A stretch of DNA of 64,000 nucleotides, from assembly GCA_905221605.1 (NCBI GenBank), contig CAJNDS010002228.1:392344-456343 (forward strand). The letters run 5' to 3'. This document shows positions 43,702-54,286 of this stretch, piece after piece. The translations under genes were made by a program, and so were the position numbers. A model generated the notes under the pieces. It was not told where the DNA came from and made no database searches. It saw nothing but the letters and a program-made list of their open reading frames with translations. Position 1 is the first letter of the stretch, and each line of letters begins with the position of its first letter. This DNA comes from Symbiodinium natans (Eukaryota; Sar; Dinophyceae; Suessiales; Symbiodiniaceae).

Positions 43702-43824
43702 ACGCTTGCGAAACGGGTGGGAAAAAAAAACCCAAACCCTAAACCCCAAACCCTAAACCCTAAACCCCAAACCCCAAACCCTAAACCCTAAACCCCAAAC
43801 GCTTGCGACACGGGTGGGAAAAAA
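43702..43824. repeat. CCCTAAA/CCCCAAA tract flanked by a 25-bp direct repeat
   Basis: ACGCTTGCGA-ACGGGTGGG-A(n) occurs at 43,702-43,726 and again at 43,799-43,824 (one substitution). About 70 bp of CCCTAAA and CCCCAAA units lie between. This resembles a target-site duplication or repair-generated duplication around a telomere-type insert. Confidence 0.8.
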
Positions 43825-43855
43825 CCCTAAACCCTAAACCCGAAACCCCAAACAA
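43825..43855. repeat. Short CCCTAAA tract
   Basis: Three to four units directly after the second copy of the 25-bp direct repeat. Confidence 0.85.
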
Positions 43856-43960
43856 GGGGTGCCAACGGGGTCTTGCTCCGAAGCTTCGACTTGCAGCTTC
43901 TGGGCCCGAGGTTTCGACATGGGGGTTTTACGATATTGGGGCTACCTTGTTGGGTGATGA

Positions 43961-44004
43961 GTTAGGGTTGAGGGTTTAGGGTTTAGGGTTTAGGGTTTAG
44001 GGTT
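43961..44004. repeat. Interstitial telomere-type tract (TTTAGGG)n
   Basis: Six units, opposite in orientation to the tract 100 bp upstream. It runs directly into the left arm of the foldback element. Confidence 0.92.
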
Positions 44005-44095
44005 ATGGGATTTCCGAAAGTAGGGGTACCTTATTGGGGTCCTTATATAAGGAGATCCTACTATTTGTGGGGTCCCCTACTTTCGTAAACCCCAT
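44005..44095. repeat. Foldback (hairpin) element, 91 bp
   Basis: Terminal inverted repeats of 22 bp (44,005-44,026 and 44,074-44,095) with two mismatches and a perfect 12-bp inner part (CGAAAGTAGGGG / CCCCTACTTTCG). The centre contains CCTTATATAAGG, itself a palindrome. MITE-like or a single-strand-folding element. No coding capacity. Confidence 0.82.
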
Positions 44096-44232
44096 ATCGT
44101 AAATCGCAACAGCACAAAAACACACTTCTGCAGGCCGTGACCACTTTTCTCCCTCCGTTGTTGGCACCGCCGAATTTGCTGGCACCGACAGCTGAGGCTG
44201 GGATTCTAAGCCCTAAACCCTAAACTCTAAAC

Positions 44233-45325
44233 ACATCGCCTCCCGGAATTGGCCCAACCATCCTACCACCGCAGCTCACAGCCTAGCCTTTCAGGCATCG
44301 ACGATCTGCCAGGCTGCTTGGTTGCTCTTGAAGCCATGTCTCGCTTTTGGACGCTTAGCATCTGAGGCTGGCCAAACGGGTGACACGCTACTTGATGGCA
44401 CTTCAGCCCATCCTCGCATAGAGACTAGCTAGTGTTCTTTGAGCTTTGAGCCAAAAGTGAGCCGGAATAAACACAGGCCAGATCTGTCTACCCCAGTCTT
44501 ACCTTTGGATCCTTTTCCGCTTCAGCTTGACGAGTCATGAGTGGCTCAAGCTAATTATCCTTACTGCAGATTACTGCGTCGGGACAGCCAACACAGCGTG
44601 AACAAGGGTGGCCCTTCAAACCATGCACGCCGGTCTTCTGCATTGCGAAAATGAATCCCTAAACCCAAAACCTAACTCTCAATCATCTCAAATCCTGGCA
44701 GGCGTCTGTATCTCTGTGAGGGGTTAGAAGAGACATGGTGTCAACTCTTCGTACCGCGATGAACACATGCCTGTGAAGCTCATACGCCCTACGTGCCCGC
44801 GCACCACATGCATTTCAGGCGAGAGGCGTCCTCCAAACATTTCAATTAGCATCCTTTTGGGCTCGTGGCGGGCACGCGTGCGCTTTTTGAGGCTTTCACC
44901 GTCCCATGTCGGGGGTCGATTGAATGTGGCAGGGACGCATGTGCTGCTGCACGGGCGGGGATTTTCGCATATCGGTGTTGCAACCGGCGCTCCGGCGTGC
45001 GCCTGCTCCTTGTGGAGTCCAGACTGGGGCGCTATTTCTGGCTTCGGCAGTGCTCTTGAAGTGGCACTGGCGTCCTTTTGTGGTCTAGGAGTATGCGACA
45101 GACTTTTTTTGTTGGGTCATCTTGGAGTGCTCTTATAGTGGTCTCGGATTGGAGTGGTGTTGGCATGCTGTTTTGGAGTGCATTGAAGTGGTCTGATGAG
45201 TCTGCTTCATTGGGATCGCACGCCAAGGTGCGTTGCGCCGAGCGCGACCAATCCGACTGGCCATGGACAATGCGAGCTTTGGCCGGATCCGTGTGTTGAA
45301 CAGCCCCAGCGCAGGAGTAAGAGAT
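44233..45325. other. No recognised gene
   Basis: Short frames only. A plus-strand frame at 44,767-45,138 (123 codons) shows no domain. Confidence 0.5.
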
Positions 45326-45328
45326 CCA

Positions 45329-45387
<59 letters not shown>

Positions 45388-45800
45388 GAGAGAGTTTTGG
45401 GGGGGCAAGCTGTGCACCCTCTCAGCGTCTCGTCAGGGGGTTTCACTTGAGACTGGACGTTGGGCCCACGCGCGCGGGGCTTTCGGGCCCTTAAGCCCAG
45501 CAGCAGAAGAAGAAGAAGAAGAAGAAGAAGAAGAAGAAGAGGAAGAGGAAGAGGAAGAGGAAGAGGAAGAGGAAGAGGAAGAGGAAGAGGAAGAGGAAGA
45601 GAGAGAGTGAGAGTGAGAGTGAGAGAGAGAGAGGAGAGCCAGAGACAGAGAGAGAGAGAGAGAGTGAGAGTGTGAGAGAAGGAGGGATAAACGCAGGCCT
45701 TCGGGCGGCCCCTTCCAATGGGGAGGGGCGAGGTGCGCAGAAAGAAAGAAAGAAAGAAGGACAAAAAGACAAAAAGCAAGAAAGCAAGCCAGAGAGAGAG
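45326..45800. repeat. Purine-rich microsatellite block: (AG)n, (GAA)n, (GAGGAA)n
   Basis: About 470 bp, mostly purine on the plus strand: AG dinucleotides at 45,331-45,394, GAA triplets at 45,503-45,540, GAGGAA hexamers to 45,602, then GA-rich mixtures. It generates Glu/Arg and Leu/Ser pseudo-ORFs. Confidence 0.95.
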
Positions 45801-46354
45801 GGAGAGACAGAGAGAGAGAGGGGCACTGACAAGACTTGACGAAGCGCACTGCATAAGGACCAGGGTGGCGCTGAGGGGCTCCTCTGCCCAGTAGAGGTGG
45901 AGGCACTGAGTGTGGGCAGAGGGTTTTGACACTTTCCCGTGCGTTGCTGGGTTTCAAGTTCATTCAGGTGTGAGGTCCCAATCGAAGAAGGGGCTGATAA
46001 ACACAAACGGAGAGACTGAAGGGTGAAGCGTTTGTCTACCTCCGGCCAGCATCTTCCGGAACCACTGCAGCCGAGTATTACGACCATAACCGAACGTCAT
46101 GGTGTTTCGGGGTCCCTGAAGGTGATGCCTGGCCAGCCACAGCCTGCATGCAGGGTGTGTGCCACGATCGCTGCGCAGGAGCAATCTGTCTTTGCTGGTG
46201 TGAGATGCGGATCTTGTTGGCCAAGAAGCAAAGCGGGGCCAATCACCCCCAATCAGCCTGATGCATGAGGCAAGCAGTGGCAAAGCAGAGTAAAGAAGGC
46301 CTAATGACAGGGCTCGCGATGTTGAAGGAAGGGACGTTCTCTCTCGTCGCATGG

Positions 46355-46356
46355 GA

Positions 46357-46390
<34 letters not shown>

Positions 46391-46516
46391 ATATGTACAG
46401 TACATGTATATGTACATGTATATGTACATGTGCATGTATATGTATGTGTGTGTATCTGTATATGTATATGTACATGTACATGTACATGTACATGTATATG
46501 TATATGTATATGTATG

Positions 46517-46585
<69 letters not shown>

Positions 46586-46590
46586 GTGTA
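46355..46590. repeat. (GT)n, (TGTACA)n and (TGTATA)n microsatellite
   Basis: About 235 bp alternating purine-pyrimidine sequence, able to form Z-DNA or cruciforms. Open frames of 165-236 codons across it are artefacts of the repeat. Confidence 0.95.
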
Positions 46591-47698
46591 CTTGTAAGCA
46601 TTCTAACGCATGTCTGTTTGTTCCGGGATCATGTGCGCACATGTCCTTTTTGGCTTTTACTGCAGAACCGGACGCTCGGCCGCAAGAAACTTCAGCATTA
46701 CGGTTCCCTGCAGGACTGGGGAAGCACTGGGTATCAGATGCAAGGCCCGCACCTGCGCTCAAAAACTGGGCATCGGGTTCAGAGATTAACTTGTTCCAAA
46801 GCACGCAATTCCGCGCTCCAAAAAGTTCCAAAGCACTTCGTTTCGTAGAAGTTTCTACTGTAGCGCTAGCGGAACTGGATTCTTGCAAGTCTTGGAGGGT
46901 CGGCGGAATTCTTGGCGGCGGTTGCAAGTTGGAAGGTGCTGTCTTTGCTGCTTCGCTAGGTGAAATTCGCTGGGCCCCGAACTCCTCTTGTTCAGTGGAC
47001 GAGTCCGTCATCGACGGCTACGAGGAGCGGCTTTTCGGGAGGAGGTAGACCGAGCGTGGCATGTCAGCTGTTCCCAAGGCACCCAGCTCCTGTCAGAAGC
47101 TTCAGGACCCTCCAGCGGGGTGCTTGTTCCAACAAGATGTCAGATCCCCAAGAACCCTTGAATTCTTTTGAGCCACTGCGCGGAAGGTTTGGGTCGTCGA
47201 CAGCTGTGGTGAGAAGATCGAGATGGTTGGGGCGGTCCCAACTTTCCAGGCCTGTCCCGGGCAAAGAAATCAAAGACACATCCATTCCTCTCCCCTCTAA
47301 GTCTTGTGCTCAAGGATTACGAGTCATTCAGCAATTGCATGCGCTTGCTGTTTTGATGCTTGCCCCGATGCCCATCCCCGCATGCACCTGTGGAAAGGAA
47401 GGCACTGTCAAAAAGGCAAGAGGACCCCCATCCTGTGTAGCCTGCAGCGGCACCTCCACACAGCATCACCAGCCTACTGCAGTGTTGAGGCGAAGCTGCA
47501 CGTACCTTTTGGCCAAGAGTGTTCGATCCGCTAGGATGCGTTGTTTGCCTTTGACTGGCCGTTTCGAAATGCTCCCAGGTATGGACAGCAGAGATGCTGG
47601 AATGTGTCCTGGCCTGGTCATGCTCAGGGTTGCACCGGAGCATGTAATCCTGGCCAACAGCAAAAAACTTCCAGGCAACCCATGGGCTCGGGAGGAAC
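46591..47698. other. No secure gene
   Basis: A plus frame from 46,960 to 47,886 is open for 308 codons but ends in microsatellite sequence, and its composition is unremarkable. No domain is recognised. A partial exon cannot be excluded. Confidence 0.4.
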
Positions 47699-47845
47699 AG
47701 CTACATACATACATGCATGCATACATGCAACCATTCGTGCCTTCGCGCCTGCGTGCATACATCCGGTACATTGGATTGCATACATACATACATGCATGCA
47801 TATGCTCTTGCACAAATTCAGATGTATATATATATATATATATAC
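47699..47845. repeat. CATA/CATG and TA microsatellite patches
   Basis: ACATACATACATGCATGC-type words at about 47,700-47,730 and 47,780-47,805, and (TA)n at 47,823-47,843. Confidence 0.9.
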
Positions 47846-48963
47846 CTACATACCTCTATACGTATCTTTTTTTAGTTGTAGGTTAGTTTTACATGCTTTC
47901 AACAACACACGCATACATCAGGGATGATATATTGTATTGATGTAAAGGTGTGTATATGTACACAGAGAGAGTAGAGAGTAGAGAGGGAGAGAGAGGGCAC
48001 GACTGGGTCAGGGAAGGGCACCCTCATGCCCAGAAGAAGAGGAGGAGGAGTGACAGGAAGAAACATAAGACCGAAAGAAATAGTCAGAGAACATGGATTT
48101 GCACGCGCCGTTTTGCTCGGCTTTGCCAAGCATCCAGAGGTTGCCATCCCTCGTGGTATGGTTTGCATCTAAGTGGCCTGGTCGTGCCAACGGCTGGGTT
48201 CTCAGAAGCGGTTGATGGGCCTTTCACTTCACAGGAGGGATGGAAGGATTGTGCCGTCCCTGTAGCTTGTCCGGTCACAGCAGCGACAATGACCGTCAGC
48301 ATGTGCTGGACCATGTCAAGCTTAAGATCCAGATCTTAAGCTTCAAGTTCCAGCATCAACTGTTATTTGCTGATGTTTCTGTTCGTCTTGTAGCTTGTTG
48401 CTACGAAAGTAGCTTCAGAGACGTGCTGAATGTGTGAGCACTATCGGGAAAGCCTGTAAACTCTTGTGTGCAGCGGCTTCTTTGTCCCAGTGGAGCGACT
48501 ACTTCCTCTTCCTTCGTTTTGTCTTTCCAACCCATTAGCGAGTTGCATGGCCACTGGCGAAGTCGCTGCCAAGGTTTCAGCGGCTTTCCTCATTGTGCCC
48601 ATCCAGGCAGGGTAGATACAAAGAAAAAGGGCCTTTGTGACACGACTCAGGCCGACTGGCGGGGTTTGTTGCTGAGAAGTGTACCTGGATAAAGCAGTCA
48701 GTGAACCTTGTCCTCGTGCCAGCATTGGACAGCGCAGGGCGAGGTGAATGCCTGCCAGCAGGTTTTATGACATTCGCTCCAAGCAAGTTGCTGTTCCTAG
48801 TACAGTACTAGTTCCCGTTCTGGTTTTCCATGAACTACTGATTAATTTTCAATGTCTGGCCCATCGTTACATTTCAGAAAATATCAACTACAAGTTCCGA
48901 TTTTATGATCCATTACTTGTCGTGTCCGTTTTGTTTCGATGACCCGGTGTCGATGCTCTTTTC

Positions 48964-49224
48964 TTGTCACAGCCGCTGCTGGTTTCCAGTCTCGGAAAAT
49001 TCATTCAAGAGGCCAACAAAAGCTTCTCTGGACGTTTTAGAGTGAGAACAGAACCAGGTTTGTACCCGAAAGAAGCTCTTAACCGACTGGATATAGCCCT
49101 AGCTAATTACGAAAGCTCCCTCAAAGGAGCTTTCGTTCAGATCAAGCCCGAAAAGGGCTGCCTTGAAGTTTCAGGACCCCTGACTCAGAACTTCCATTCT
49201 TCCGGGCAAACCTTTAAACAGTAG
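48964..49224 (+). CDS. Exon-like frame, unknown protein
   Basis: An 86-codon plus frame with balanced composition (for example LGKFIQEANKSFSGRFRVRT and LNRLDIALANYESSLKGAF), in a stretch of lower GC than its flanks. No family is recognised. A perfect 10-bp hairpin (49,110-49,119 with 49,126-49,135) lies inside it, which is unusual for a plain exon. Confidence 0.3.
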   Translation: MSQPLLVSSLGKFIQEANKSFSGRFRVRTEPGLYPKEALNRLDIALANYESSLKGAFVQIKPEKGCLEVSGPLTQNFHSSGQTFKQ

Positions 49225-49435
49225 GGGTTGTGGAAGATTTTGTTGTCAGAGTTCGCGTACTAGCAGGTAGCAAGACTACATCAGGGGGCAACATGACGCT
49301 AGACGGATACCCTGCTCAGAAGATGTCGACAATTTTGCGTCGCACAGGGGAACAAAACTCTTCCCGGACCGCTGCTGCCAATCTACTACCGCCAGGGCCT
49401 CATATGAAACAGGCTTTATAGTACTGTTATAACAA

Positions 49436-49493
49436 GGTTCCTTGTTAATATTGGTGAGTGTATATCTTGGGCGTCCTGTTGGGGATGCAAAGG
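49436..49493. repeat. Dispersed repeat, copy 2
   Basis: Diverged copy of 9,249-9,306, 40 kb away and in the same orientation. Confidence 0.6.
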
Positions 49494-49914
49494 AATATAA
49501 ACCCTGCTTCATATCACTGGCTCGCCATCCCGCTTCAAGCCCCGAGAAACAGTGCTAGCGGGGTTGAACTTGCGGAGCTTTTGGGAGCATCCTCCTTGAA
49601 CAAAGCAATCGCTAAATTTTTAAAGCAACACCCCTTTGACTGAAGTGGAATAGCAATAAGACACAGGGAGTCTGAGGCGTGGCGCATGCATCTCGCAGCT
49701 GACCAAATCCCGAGTTTCGAGTGTGTTGGGCACGTAGGGTGCAGATGAAATGCAGCAGTTCTTATGTAGACCAAGATGTGACACAGGCTCTGGAGTTAAA
49801 GCCCGAGAGCTTCGATAGTCGCTGCAAAGCACGAACTCTTGTTCAAGCTGGTTTGGGCCCCTGGTTTCACCTTTTCAGCGGGATCTCTCCTCAGTTCGTT
49901 AATTGCCCGCCCAG

Positions 49915-50109
49915 GTGTGCAGACCAGCACAACCACTTCGAGAACCTCAAGCACAAGCACAACAAGCACAGGTACTACAAGCACCAGCGCTACAAGCACA
50001 AGCACTACAACCTCAGTTACTTCATCCTCAAGTACTACAACTTCCAGCACTGTTACATCTTCCACGTCGAGCACGACAGCTTCTGTATCTGCTGCTTGTT
50101 CGACAAGTG
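49915..50109 (+). CDS. Ser/Thr-rich exon 10
   Basis: Encodes TSTTTSRTSSTSTTSTGTTS and on to ASVSAACS. The edges are ambiguous: CCAG|GT at 49,915 with A|GTGAGT at 50,107 gives phase 1 on both sides, while GCAG|ACC at 49,923 with AGT|GAGTAG at 50,110 gives phase 0, matching the next exon. Similar in composition to the 31-37 kb series, which suggests one gene. Confidence 0.6.
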
Positions 50110-50203
50110 AGTAGTAGAGACAGGGTCTTGGCCCCTAGCGCTTTGTTCCCAAAGCAGCTGCCAGCTCCCGATGCAACTGGTATTTTGCAAGCTGGTATTT
50201 GAG

Positions 50204-50281
50204 GTTACATCCACCACGTCGAGTACTGACACAACGACAACAACAGCCACGAGCCTCGGCGGGAATGCCGGAGGACTGGAA
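50204..50281 (+). CDS. Ser/Thr-rich exon 11
   Basis: 78 bases between TTGAG|GTT and GAA|GTAGTT. Phase 0 on both sides, encoding VTSTTSSTDTTTTTATSLGG and then NAGGLE. The switch to Gly residues marks the end of the stalk-like region. Confidence 0.55.
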
Positions 50282-50748
50282 GTAGTTAGCTTGTAGGAAG
50301 GCTGAATCATGCGAGGCATTGAACCTCACCTGGGGCATCGGTATCGGTGCTGGTCAAATTGGGAAGTAGCGCCAGTGAGCTGAAGCTCCATCAGTTCTGA
50401 TTTTGCACGGACTGTCGTGGGCATGACCCCACGGCGTAGAAAGACCTTTTGGGACCGAGCCCATGCACCACTTCCCGTACAGCTTGCATCACGTTCGCTT
50501 GGGGAGTGTAGGGGTCAAATAGCAGCACCCACTTTCCGATCTTAGTCAGCGGGTCAAAAACAGCACCCTAGCCCACAAGAGGGGCTGGTGCCCGGGCCGC
50601 CGCTTCTACCAAGGACCGTCACGACGGCTTCGTGGCAAAAAGATTGGCCCCAAGACTCGCCCCGATTCGGTTCTGCCCTGGCAGATTTTAAACAGGTTCA
50701 AGTCTGTCAGGGGGTTTGCGCTTGAAATTGCTGTGCTTCCCACTTCAG

Positions 50749-50889
50749 GTTACCGCGACATTCACGACCAGGACGTTTACACACACGGTCCTTCCTGGAA
50801 CCTGCCCTTTGCCGCTGACGGATGCCACACAAAATGCGCTGGACTGCCTATCCAAAAAGCCTGGCGACTTGACAATGCAGAGATCGAAG
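50749..50889 (+). CDS. Linker exon, Ser/Thr tail to Cys-rich module
   Basis: 141 bases between TTCAG|GTT and AAG|GTATGA, phase 0-0. Reads VTATFTTRTFTHTVLPGTCP and then LPLTDATQNALDCLSKKPGD. The first half continues the Thr-rich pattern, and the second half introduces two Cys. This exon is the best link between the mucin-like and Cys-rich parts. A competing frame in the same bases (GYRDIHDQDVYTHG...) is also open. Confidence 0.55.
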
Positions 50890-50924
50890 GTATGAGCGGG
50901 ATTGAGGCTCATGAGGGTACGTCA

Positions 50925-50992
50925 TGAGTGTAGCCTAGCGGATAGAGAGCGGCATGCACCATATGCGCGTGGGTGGGTGACTCCACTTCAGC
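50925..50992 (+). ncRNA. Weak tRNA-like (SINE-like) sequence
   Basis: TAGCCTAGCGGATAGAGAGC resembles a pol III A box and D arm, and GTGGGTGGGTGACTCCAC lies where a T arm/B box would be. The T loop is not canonical. Weak evidence. Confidence 0.2.
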
Positions 50993-51485
50993 CCGTGCTG
51001 CCGAGGTGAGACCTGCGTAGCTTGGCTGGCAGCCAGCGCTCACCGGCATGGTTGAGGATGCCAGTAGGTTAAGTGGCCGAACGCCAGGGCCTTCCCAACC
51101 GAATTCTTCACCCTGGGACGCAAGTTCACGAAGTGCTGGGGCTTCTATAGGCACACAAGCCTGTATAGGTTTTTTACACTTCAATGGAGCACTGAGGTAG
51201 TGGTTTGTGCCGAAGGGTACGATCCCAATGCCACCACCCTGACCTGTGGTCCCACCGAATTCTTCGAAGGCGCAACAGGGGCAGGAAGAAGCAAGCTCGG
51301 GGGTCAGAGAAAGGGCTTCTCCGAGCATTTTTTTTTGGCAAGCGGTTTGTCTCGAGTTCCAGACTGTTAGATTCAAGCCTGGCGCGTTGCAGGTCCACTT
51401 CCGTTTTGTACGAGGGAGTGCGTCGGAGGCTTGCCCAACGGCCGAGGCAAGATATCCGTTGGAACTGCGATGTGGGAGTCATGGG

Positions 51486-51505
51486 TTTAGGGTTCAGGGT
51501 TTAGG
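51486..51505. repeat. Short telomere-type tract
   Basis: About three units, TTTAGGG with a TTCAGGG variant. Confidence 0.75.
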
Positions 51506-51768
51506 TGGCATCCTTTCCTGGCAGTCGTCCGCAGTCCAGTTGCAAAAGGGTTTAGGCTCCAAAAGAGTCGGCATCTGTCTTTACTGAAGCGCGTTGAAGC
51601 TCAAGCCGGCAGCTCTGCTACGCTATCCGAAGCATAGTGATATCGTGTCTCATTACAGTGATTACAGTGCTCATTGTTGCGACCTACGATTTAACATGCA
51701 CCAATGCTCCCGAGGCTTTAACACCGAATGCCAGGAAGCAGTCATCAGTCACACTCCCCTTGTGCCAG

Positions 51769-51830
51769 GCATCATTAGCACTGACTGCGAGGGCAAGGTC
51801 ATCGGCCAAAGGTGTGAAGTGTCGTGTGCC
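51769..51830 (+). CDS. Sushi/CCP-like half-module (N-half)
   Basis: After CCAG|GC the frame reads IISTDCEGKVIGQRCEVSCA, with spacing C-x8-C-x3-C. The same spacing recurs at 53.55 and 56.14 kb. The 3' edge is not defined. Confidence 0.5.
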
Positions 51831-52149
51831 TTGACGCTGAGATGTGCTTGTAATCGACTCATTGCAGCCTTCGTTTCAAACCACCTGGTACTAGCACTCA
51901 TTGTCGTTTCTCAGGGCCTTGTGGCCCGCCGTGGGTGCGAGGAGGGGCGGGGTGCAGTTCACACTTGCAAAATGTTCCGAACCGCATTTCCCGTTGGCTT
52001 TGGCTTCGCAACCATCCCTTCCACCAAGGCGACGTTGGCTTCGAGGGTGGGCCCGTGGATTTTTGGCCGAAGACAGGGGCACTTTTGGTGGTTCGGAAGC
52101 CAGATGATGTCGGAATTCTGCCTCTCACCTGCCACCCCCGTTCGCTCAG

Positions 52150-52290
52150 GAGTACGTCTGCAATCCGGACGCTTTCTTTAATGGACCTGGGCTGGAATGC
52201 TTTGTGCCGACATGCGGAGAGGAGCCGAACGGGAAGAAGGGCGACGGGCCACTTCTGGAATCGAAGCTTCTGAGGGCCTGTGATAAGGGT
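52150..52290 (+). CDS. Cys-rich module (C-half)
   Basis: After CTCAG|G: EYVCNPDAFFNGPGLECFVP, then TCGEEPNGKKGDG. The Y-x-C...G-x(n)-C...P-T-C pattern fits the second half of a CCP-type repeat. No clear donor chosen. Confidence 0.5.
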
Positions 52291-52689
52291 GTGCCACGCG
52301 TAGATGGGCCCGTGGAAGGTGTGTCTGTGTGTGGTCCTGAAAGTTTGCAGCAGTCTCTGGCCGGTAACTTGAGAAGGAGAGTCTCCCCAGTGGCCCCTTC
52401 GACACGACCGACTGCGCCAACACCGAGCTTTACAGGTTTTGCTTCTGGCCGGCAAAGAGATTGACAGAGCGTGCTTGGCATGATAACAGCGCTCTCCAGT
52501 GCCTGATGATGCAGAGTGTGGTTTGTGACCCATGTGTGCCTCGTATGCCCTTTGCACAGCCTCTCTATCGCGCGTTGTAGCGTCCTTAGCTCAGTAGTGA
52601 GTATGCTGAGCGGCGACTTGGACATGGATTGTTGCGGCGAAATGTCAAGACCCTTCAACTCCTGAACTGTTGGCTTCGAGATAACAACG

Positions 52690-52765
52690 TTAATATATAT
52701 ATATATATGTATATATGTATATATGTATATATGTATTTATTTATTTACTTATTTATTTCTTTGTT
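52690..52765. repeat. (TA)n and (TTTA)n microsatellite
   Basis: TATATATGTATATATG followed by TATTTATTTATTTACTTATT. Confidence 0.93.
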
Positions 52766-53535
52766 TATCATTTTTTAAACGTCTTTGTTTGTGTCAAGAA
52801 ACGGAAGGGGTGTAGATTCAAAACCTCGTGCCAGCTGGCGGAGAGACTCTAGGCTTGCAGGCCGACCTTTTCAACCGGGGCTGCAGCAAAAGCTTGCCGC
52901 TCTTGCTCCAGAGACCAGAAAGTGTGGGCATTTCTCGCTCTCAGGAATCCCTGCGTTTAACCCGATATCTTGGTAGGAGGTATGTGTGTCTCGGCTGGGT
53001 GCGGAAGCAGAAAAGTCTTCACGCATGCCAGTCGCTCGAAGGCCCGTTGAGGATGTGGCGTTTTGTCTATGCCCTCTTTGTCCTGACGACTTTCATTCCT
53101 CCTCCCATGATGAATGAAATACAATTTTGTTCTGTTCATCCTCCTAGGAGCTCATCATCATCATCAGCCCAGGTTTCGTTCGCTGCCCCGTCGGTTACCT
53201 GTTTAACGAAGAAGTCTTCCTCTGCCGCTCGGCTGAGCACTCGGTTAAATAGCAGGCCCATTTCACTAGATCCCACTAGGAGTGAGCGCAGAGTGCCGCA
53301 CGCTTGGCAGAGCCCAAGCCAACCCCGATAAAGGCAAGTGGGCCCGAAGATGGCCAAGGGAGTTTCAGACGTTGAGCAGTGAGAAGTCAGGCCAGTCCAG
53401 TGGCATCTTCTCGGGCTCGGCTCCTGTTTGTGAACGCATGGTTTGCGGCACCAACCTCCTCCCGCAAGAGGTGCAATGGTTTTCAAGTGGCTCGGGCCCC
53501 CCAAGCACTTCAAAAGACTTGAGAGCTCCTGGCAG

Positions 53536-53684
53536 GTGGGCCTTAACATCTCCGATTGCATTGGCGCCTTCGCCGGGAGCTCCTGCTTGGTCTCCTGCGA
53601 GTTTGGCTACGAAGGCGCTGCGAGCACATTCTCCTGCGGCCTTGCCGCCTGGATGATTCTGGCGTGCGCCGATTCCTGCTTAGG
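53536..53684 (+). CDS. Sushi/CCP-like module, most complete copy
   Basis: After GGCAG|G the frame reads VGLNISDCIGAFAGSSCLVS, then CEFGYEGAASTFSCGLAAW and a further C-x3-C. The C-x8-C-x3-C-x2-GY spacing followed by F-x-C is what complement-control (sushi) repeats show around their second half. These repeats are extracellular and disulphide-bonded. Probable donor at 53,684 (G|GTCCTA). Confidence 0.6.
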
Positions 53685-54149
53685 TCCTAAGCCAGTGGGG
53701 TGGAGGTAGACAGGCTTTGGCCAGGGTCTTCGGAGTGTTAGTCGGGATGCCCAGAATAATTTGCAGCACAACTCCTGTGCAGGACTGGCTTCTCACATCG
53801 TTTGTTTCTAGTCAGATCAGCGTGCAGTTGGGAGCAAGCCGGAACATGATGGCCCACTTGGGTCGACGTTGGGATCCCCGAGCATCAGGGGCCGACGCCG
53901 CAGAGCACCCCAATGGTCAGCTTCTGCCGATGGTTTTTAAAGGGGCATCCCAAAACTTGTCGAAAGGTCCTTGCACAGAAAGCACCGCTGCCGGGCAGAT
54001 GCTGCAAGGGGTTTTTGCACTTTGTACCACACGAAGCATGTCCTTGGCATCTAGGTGCTTAGTGTTTTGGGCTTTCGGATAGGACCCGGTGGGAGTTTGG
54101 CACCCCCCACATGTAGTCTGTGAGCCTTCACGATTCTGCTGTCTTGCAG

Positions 54150-54286
54150 TACTGTATCCGCCAGTCACCCAGTCACCACCGAGGACGGGATCTTTGATGG
54201 CGTGGCGCCGTCCTGTGAGAGGAAATCCTGTCTCGTCCCTTCCTCGCTCGTGTCCCCGGCGCTCTCAACGGACTGCCAGGGCGTAC
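54150..54286 (+). CDS. Cys-rich module (C-half plus start of next)
   Basis: After TTGCAG|T: TVSASHPVTTEDGIFDGVAP, then SCERKSCLVPSSLVSPALST and DCQG. G-x-F-x-G-x-A-P-x-C closes one repeat and C-x2-P opens the next, so a repeat boundary falls inside this exon. The 3' edge is approximate. Confidence 0.52.

Noticed and set aside
45207-46087. Leu/Ser/Phe and Glu/Arg frames of up to 241 codons
   Set aside because: They arise from AG, GAA and GAGGAA microsatellites.
46301-47011. Frames rich in Tyr/Thr or Val/Cys/Tyr/Met
   Set aside because: Generated by the GT/TGTATA microsatellite.
50733-50927. Alternative frame GYRDIHDQDVYTHG as the coding frame at 50.75 kb
   Set aside because: The Thr-rich to Cys frame fits both splice sites in phase and continues the neighbouring exons. 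The alternative has no partner exon, though it cannot be fully excluded.
52575-52640. tRNA gene suggested by TTAGCTCAGTAGTGAG
   Set aside because: Only an A-box-like word is present. No B box and no closing stems follow.
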